The notes under the pieces are model-generated. The model saw nothing but the letters and a program-made list of their open reading frames with translations, ran no database searches and was not told the DNA's origin. From assembly GCF_019443325.1 (NCBI RefSeq), contig NZ_CP080383.1, forward strand, positions 3,596,001 through 3,660,000: DNA of 64,000 nucleotides, in the 5' to 3' direction. Each line of letters opens with the position of its first letter. Positions within the stretch are counted from its first letter, which is position 1. Source of the DNA: Cryobacterium sp. PAMC25264 (GTDB lineage Bacteria; Actinomycetota; Actinomycetes; Actinomycetales; Microbacteriaceae). Positions 60,295 through 64,000 of this stretch are shown here, piece by piece. The translations under genes and the position numbers were made by a program.

Positions 60295-61356
60295 TCACTT
60301 CTTGGCGCGCCTGGCGCCCTCTTCGCGCAGCCGTCGGCCGTCGGCCACATCTGCGCGTTCTTTGTCGGCGGCCTTGTCGCTCTTGCGGGTATCCCGTGGC
60401 GGCAACTGGATGTCTTCTTCGGCGGCGATACCGGCCTGGAGCTGTCGGCCTCGCTCAAGTTCGGCGTCGAACTCGGCGCCGAAGAGCAGGGCGAGGTTCG
60501 CGATCCAGAGCCACAGCAGGAACACCACGACTCCGGCCAGGGAGCCGTAGGTGCGGTCGTAGTTGGAGAAGTTCGTCACGTAGAGCCCGAACAGGAACGA
60601 GGCGACGACCAGGGTCACTAACGCGATCAACGCGCCCATGCTGATCCAACGGAACTTGGGTTGCTTGGCGTTCGGGGTGGCGTAATAGAGGATGGCGATG
60701 ATCAACACCGCGGTGAGGGCCACTACCGGCCATTTGACGATGGACCAGACGATCTGCACGGTCTCACCGAGGCCGAGGGCGCTGCCGACCGCATCCGTGA
60801 CCGGTCCGGAGACGATGAGAATCACGACCATCACCAGGATCAGCAGAATGCTCACAATCGTCACACCCAGCTGCACCGGGCGCAGCTTCCAGAACGGTCG
60901 ACCCTCCTCGATCTCGTAAATACGGTTCATTGCGCGGCTGAACGCGCCGACGTAGCCGGAGGCCGACCAGATGGCCAGCACGATGCCGAAGACCAGGGCG
61001 AACCCGGCGGCCGGTGAGGAACTGAACTGCTCGAGCGGATCGCGCAGCACATCGGCCGTGCCGCCGGGAGCCACCTGGTTGATGAGCGAGAGCACGGTGT
61101 CGGTGGAACGCTCGCCCTGACCGACCACGCCCAGGAGCGAGATGATCGCGATCAACGCCGGGAAGATCGCCAGCACGGCGTAGTAGGTCAGGGCCGCGGC
61201 GAGGTCGGTGCACTGATCAGCAGTGAACTCCCGGACAGTCTTACGCAGGGCGTATTTCCAGGACGGCTTGGCGACCTCTCCCGGCGAGTCCGGCTTACGC
61301 GGATCGTCGGGAGACGGCGCCTGGTCCTGCTTGTCACTCGTGTCGTTGCGGGCCAC
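60295..61356 (-). CDS. YihY/BrkB-family membrane protein
   Basis: The 353-residue integral membrane protein has about six helices. The family signature includes LAAALTYYAVLAIFPALIAI near residue 48, SGYVGAFSRAMNRIYEIEEG near 134, and SLAGVVVFLLWLWIANLALL near 275. The C-terminus is a long charged tail. Once called ribonuclease BN, the family is now regarded as membrane proteins of uncertain role. GTG at 61356 follows GAGGAGA. It follows the DUF3618 gene in the same direction. Confidence 0.92.
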   Translation of the reverse strand: MARNDTSDKQDQAPSPDDPRKPDSPGEVAKPSWKYALRKTVREFTADQCTDLAAALTYYAVLAIFPALIAIISLLGVVGQGERSTDTVLSLINQVAPGGTADVLRDPLEQFSSSPAAGFALVFGIVLAIWSASGYVGAFSRAMNRIYEIEEGRPFWKLRPVQLGVTIVSILLILVMVVILIVSGPVTDAVGSALGLGETVQIVWSIVKWPVVALTAVLIIAILYYATPNAKQPKFRWISMGALIALVTLVVASFLFGLYVTNFSNYDRTYGSLAGVVVFLLWLWIANLALLFGAEFDAELERGRQLQAGIAAEEDIQLPPRDTRKSDKAADKERADVADGRRLREEGARRAKK

Positions 61357-61399
61357 CGGGAATTCTCCTCATCTCAGACGGTGCGGGACGGGCTGTGGG

Positions 61400-61987
61400 C
61401 TACTTCGCGCTGCCCTGTCCGGCGTGCTTGGCTTCGTTCTTCACGTCATCGGCGGACGAGGTGGTCTCGGCCTTTACGGTGCCGGCGGCATCCGTGGCGG
61501 TCCCCTTCACGGAGTCTGCCGCGTCGGCCAGCGGCTGCTTGAGGTTCTCGCCGACCTCCTTGGCCGCGTCGGTCACCTCGTGGACGAGAGGCTCTGCGGC
61601 CTCCTTGACGTTGCGCCCGATCCTCTTCTCCGCCGTGCTCGCTGGGATGAGCGAGGAGGCCAGCCAGCCGACCCCGAAGGCGATCAGGCCGACGGCCAGG
61701 GGGTTGCCCTTGGCCTGTTCGGCGACGTTTCGGACCGCACCGGATGCGTCGTCGGCGGTCCCGCTGAGCGAGGACCCGGCGTCGGAAGCCGATCCCATCA
61801 CCCTGTCCCTCATCGATCCGAGGGCGCCTGTGACCTTGTCGGTCTGGCGCTGCATGATCTTGCCGGGGGTGACCTTGTCGGCCAGGGCGTCGACGTCGGC
61901 ACCCAGTTCGCGACGGGTGTTTTCGATCTGGGCCCGCAGGACCTCAGGGTCCTCGGATGCGGGGGTGGAGGTGTTGTAGGAGCTCAT
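61400..61987 (-). CDS. DUF3618-domain protein
   Basis: The 195-residue protein has an N-terminal DUF3618 segment (PEVLRAQIENTRRELGADVD near residue 14) with a helical stretch, and one membrane helix near 98-115 (NPLAVGLIAFGVGWLASSLI). The C-terminal third is rich in Ala, Lys and Asp and resembles late-embryogenesis/CsbD-like stress proteins. The ATG overlaps the stop of the holin-like gene (ATGA). The three-gene group probably makes envelope stress proteins, which is inference. Confidence 0.85.
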   Translation of the reverse strand: MSSYNTSTPASEDPEVLRAQIENTRRELGADVDALADKVTPGKIMQRQTDKVTGALGSMRDRVMGSASDAGSSLSGTADDASGAVRNVAEQAKGNPLAVGLIAFGVGWLASSLIPASTAEKRIGRNVKEAAEPLVHEVTDAAKEVGENLKQPLADAADSVKGTATDAAGTVKAETTSSADDVKNEAKHAGQGSAK

Positions 61988-62400
61988 CGGTTTTCCTCGT
62001 TTCTTTTCAGTGCGTCTGGGAGATGCTTCAGTGAGTCGACGGTTTCGGGTGCGCCCCGCACGGCCGTGAATTCCCGGCGACCCAGGACGAAGAGCACAGC
62101 GGCCACGATGGCCCACACGAGGGCCACGATCACGGCCGCCCAGGCGATGTCGATGACGTGCCCGAGACCCCACCAGGCCGCTAGGGACAGGAAGAGCACC
62201 GTGAGGTGTCCGGCGTAGCCGGCCCCGCCGAAGAGGCCGGCACCCTTGCCGGCCTTGGTGGCTGACTGGCGGATCTCGGCCTTGGCCAGCGCGACCTCCT
62301 GACGCATCAGGTCGGATACGTCGCGGGTGACCTCGCCGAGGAGGTCGCCCAGGGAGGTGTCGGCGGCCTTGCGCTCAGAGGGGGTGGGGAAGTCGCTCAT
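61984..62400 (-). CDS. Phage holin superfamily-6-like (DUF1469) membrane protein
   Basis: The 138-residue protein has an amphipathic N-terminus (LGDLLGEVTRDVSDLMRQEV, residues 17-36) and two membrane helices (about 55-77 and 85-110). It is of the Phage_holin_3_6 family, which in actinobacteria is chromosomal, not phage-borne, and usually sits beside DUF3618 genes as here. It is coupled to both neighbours by four-base overlaps. Confidence 0.88.
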   Translation of the reverse strand: MSDFPTPSERKAADTSLGDLLGEVTRDVSDLMRQEVALAKAEIRQSATKAGKGAGLFGGAGYAGHLTVLFLSLAAWWGLGHVIDIAWAAVIVALVWAIVAAVLFVLGRREFTAVRGAPETVDSLKHLPDALKRNEENR

Positions 62401-63140
62401 CGCGGTTCCCCGCCGAATTCAGGGGCGGCGGTGACGGGCGGGCCGCCGATCGGGGGAACCGGCGCCGCGGGGATGCCCGTGGCGGCGGCGGGCCCAGTCA
62501 GTGGGGGAACGGTTCTGCCGCCGACGCCCGTGCCGGTCAGCCGGTCGGCGTCGACCTGGGTATCGGACTTCACATCCCGGCGGACAGCGCCCGACGTGCC
62601 CTCGTCGGAGGAATCCTTCGACTCTGCGATCACCGAGCGCGTGAGGCGGCCGGCCACGACCCCGGCGACGGCCGCGATCGCGATGAAGGTTCCCGGCCGA
62701 CGGCGGGCGAAGCCCTTCAGTTCGTCCACGAGCGAGCCCGGGTCGCGCTGGTCGAGCCAGCTGGCGATTCCCGAGGCACGCGTGGCGGCCTGGTGCACGA
62801 GGTCGGAGGCAACGCCCTGCTCCTGCGAGGAGTCGGCCATGGAGCCGAGTTCGTCGCCGAGGGAGCGGAGGCCTGAGGCCACCCTCTTCTGCTGGGATGC
62901 GGCCTGGTCGCGCAGTTCGCTCTGCGTCTGCCGGTAGAGGTCCTTGGCCTGCCGCTTCGTCTCGGAGCCCACACGGTGAAGCTCCTCCTTGGCGACGCCC
63001 GCGACGTGCTGGCCGGCCTCGGCCGCGCTGTCCTTCACGTCGGATGCGCGCTGCCGGGTGCCGTGGTCGTCGGGCGTGCCGCCCGTTCCGGTGCCGAAGT
63101 CAGCGCTCGGGGTCGTGGTTCCTGGGGTGGTGTTCGACAT
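62397..63140 (-). CDS. Membrane-associated stress-type protein with Pro-rich tail
   Basis: The 247-residue product begins MSNTTPGTTTPSADFG. It has a long helical region (about 28-110: AAEAGQHVAGVAKEELHRVG and LYRQTQSELRDQAASQQKRV), one membrane helix near 155-170 (FIAIAAVAGVVAGRL), and a Pro/Gly/Ala-rich C-terminus (PAAPVPPIGGPP). The ATG at 63140 follows CAAGGAGAATC. It heads the DUF1469-DUF3618 operon. No named family is recognised beyond general similarity to actinobacterial envelope helix proteins. Confidence 0.82.
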   Translation of the reverse strand: MSNTTPGTTTPSADFGTGTGGTPDDHGTRQRASDVKDSAAEAGQHVAGVAKEELHRVGSETKRQAKDLYRQTQSELRDQAASQQKRVASGLRSLGDELGSMADSSQEQGVASDLVHQAATRASGIASWLDQRDPGSLVDELKGFARRRPGTFIAIAAVAGVVAGRLTRSVIAESKDSSDEGTSGAVRRDVKSDTQVDADRLTGTGVGGRTVPPLTGPAAATGIPAAPVPPIGGPPVTAAPEFGGEPR

Positions 63141-63396
63141 GATTCTCCTTGAGAAATCGATGATCATGAGGCTCGGGCGTCGGGCGCCCTTCTCTGGATT
63201 GGACCATCGTCATGCGTCCTTCGGACAGGCTCAAGGGAAAGCGTCGAATTGCGGGAATCGAGTTTTGGGCGTGACGAAATCGCGGTTGGACCGTCCCCGC
63301 GCCAGTACTGGTCAAGATGGGACTCGGTACTGCGACTTCCCACAGGGACCCCTGAGGGGGTGGCGCGGGCCGGGCTTGCGAGGCTATAGTGCGCCG

Positions 63397-63522
63397 TCAG
63401 GCGGGCTCGGAGTCGTCGTCGAGTTCGTCGGCCGGGCCGGTGGGCGGATCTTCCGGATCCGGGCGGTGCTCCAGCAGATCGTCACGGGGCTTCTCCGATT
63501 GAGTGGGCATGTGATCGACCAC
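63397..63522 (-). CDS. Small acidic protein, 41 residues
   Basis: This is a short ORF from a GTG at 63522 with AGGAG six bases upstream; an ATG at 63510 is also possible. The product is very acidic (DDLLEHRPDPEDPPTGPADE) with Pro-rich composition and no membrane helix. I recognise no family. The gap between it and the next gene downstream (63141-63396) shows no feature I can name. Confidence 0.45.
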   Translation of the reverse strand: MVDHMPTQSEKPRDDLLEHRPDPEDPPTGPADELDDDSEPA

Positions 63523-63575
63523 CTCTATCTCCTGAACGGTCTGTCGTGTGACCGTCCTGCTGCTCGGTTGCCGGT

Positions 63576-63995
63576 TCACCCAGCGGTGTCGTAGGCGAAC
63601 TTGAGCCAAGCGGCGACCTCTGAATCAACCTGGCCGGCCGAGGTGAGGGGAATGCTGGCCGGGAAGTCGGCCCCGAGGTGTGTGGCCGGCTGCAGCCGGG
63701 TATCCGGCGCGTCGTCAGGTACCTCGATGCGCAGGCCCAGGTCCACCCGCTCCTGGGTGGTCGGCTGCACTACGGCGAAAGTGCGGTTGGGACCGGTCAG
63801 GGCCACGTGGGTGCTGCGGGTCAGGATGCCCACATTGTCGAGGTCGCCCGCGTAGAGCAGCACAGCGTCCAGGATCGGCCGGAGGATCGGCCGGTCGGCG
63901 TACTGGGCGTCGAGCAGCTCGTCCGCGGCCCGCACGGTGGAGTTCGGGTAGCCGAACGTCTCGTGTACCAGCAGCGCGCGTGAGTAGCCGCTCAC
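63576..63995 (-). CDS. DUF4287/DUF5655-like C-terminal domain protein (may extend past window)
   Basis: The visible 139 residues match the C-terminal domain found in DUF4287/DUF5655-type proteins: LLDAQYADRPILRPILDAVL near residue 27, then the RTFAVVQPTT and RVDLGLRIE strands, and the end VDSEVAAWLKFAYDTA. A GTG at 63995 with AAGGGG before it could be the start, but homologues often carry an N-terminal helical domain, so the gene may continue beyond the window. Function is unknown. Confidence 0.65.
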   Translation of the reverse strand: MSGYSRALLVHETFGYPNSTVRAADELLDAQYADRPILRPILDAVLLYAGDLDNVGILTRSTHVALTGPNRTFAVVQPTTQERVDLGLRIEVPDDAPDTRLQPATHLGADFPASIPLTSAGQVDSEVAAWLKFAYDTAG

Positions 63996-64000
63996 CCCTT

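Noticed and set aside
61984..62400. Phage holin-like gene as a sign of a prophage
   Set aside because: This holin superfamily is a normal chromosomal companion of DUF3618 genes in actinobacteria, and no other phage gene is present.
63300..63360. GGGACT and GGGACC motifs as a fourth DosR-like box
   Set aside because: The half-sites are not arranged as a palindrome with the spacing of the other three boxes.
1..64000. tRNA, rRNA, CRISPR array, origin or IS element
   Set aside because: I looked for cloverleaf-like arms, regularly spaced repeats, DnaA-box clusters and transposase motifs and saw none I could support by eye.

Overview
The window is high-GC DNA from a Gram-positive actinobacterium, most likely Microbacteriaceae and plausibly close to Cryobacterium. 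Supporting signs are the Streptomyces-like hut gene order, a NucS mismatch endonuclease, a DUF222/HNH endonuclease, a DUF7882 protein of the type common in Microbacteriaceae, DUF3618 and holin-like envelope proteins, and TAGnnT-type -10 elements close to start codons. It looks like ordinary chromosome: no rRNA, tRNA, CRISPR array, transposase or phage module was recognised.

Layout. 0-1.5 kb: a MurE-like ligase cut by the window edge. 1.5-9 kb: a complete histidine degradation operon, hutH-hutU-(M20 amidohydrolase)-hutF-hutI, read leftward from an 18-bp palindromic operator. 9-13.5 kb: a DinB-like protein, a zinc-ribbon coiled-coil protein, and the gluconate genes gntP-gntK with a divergent GntR regulator. 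13.5-16.7 kb: a GNAT-AAA fusion with a frameshifted C-terminus, a nitroreductase and an esterase-like hydrolase. 16.8-26.8 kb: a LacI-controlled glycan locus (ABC sugar importer, aldo/keto reductase, GH42 beta-galactosidase, GH31 alpha-xylosidase) that fits galactosylated xyloglucan oligosaccharides. 27-32.7 kb: a frameshifted DUF1684 gene and a five-gene peptide-type ABC importer. 33-45 kb: a membrane thioredoxin-fold protein with a SufS-like enzyme, a UvrA-like protein, panD, an HNH endonuclease, a guanidine-III riboswitch in front of an SMR exporter, a double FKBP lipoprotein, and an ArsR-SulP pair. 45-48 kb: a LuxR regulator divergent from hxlB-hxlA (ribulose monophosphate formaldehyde fixation). 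48-53.5 kb: a HAD phosphatase, nucS, MFS and MATE exporters, and a quinone-oxidoreductase-like gene whose stop codon is missing. 53.6-58.3 kb: an M13 peptidase, a beta-lactamase-fold protein without its catalytic Ser and Lys, and an NCS1 permease. 58.5-64 kb: stress and envelope genes, a manganese catalase remnant, and a DUF7882 gene that seems to start at ATC.

Cross-cutting structure. A palindromic repeat of exactly 61 bp occurs four times at gene ends, and a second palindrome of exactly 38 bp occurs three times between genes. Three DosR-like boxes (GGGACTTTGGTCCC type) lie between 35.4 and 43.1 kb. Operator-like palindromes precede the hut, gnt, LacI and hxl transcription units. Several genes show recent decay: two single-base frameshifts, a lost stop codon, two truncated remnants and one or two unusual start codons. 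Some of these could be sequencing errors.
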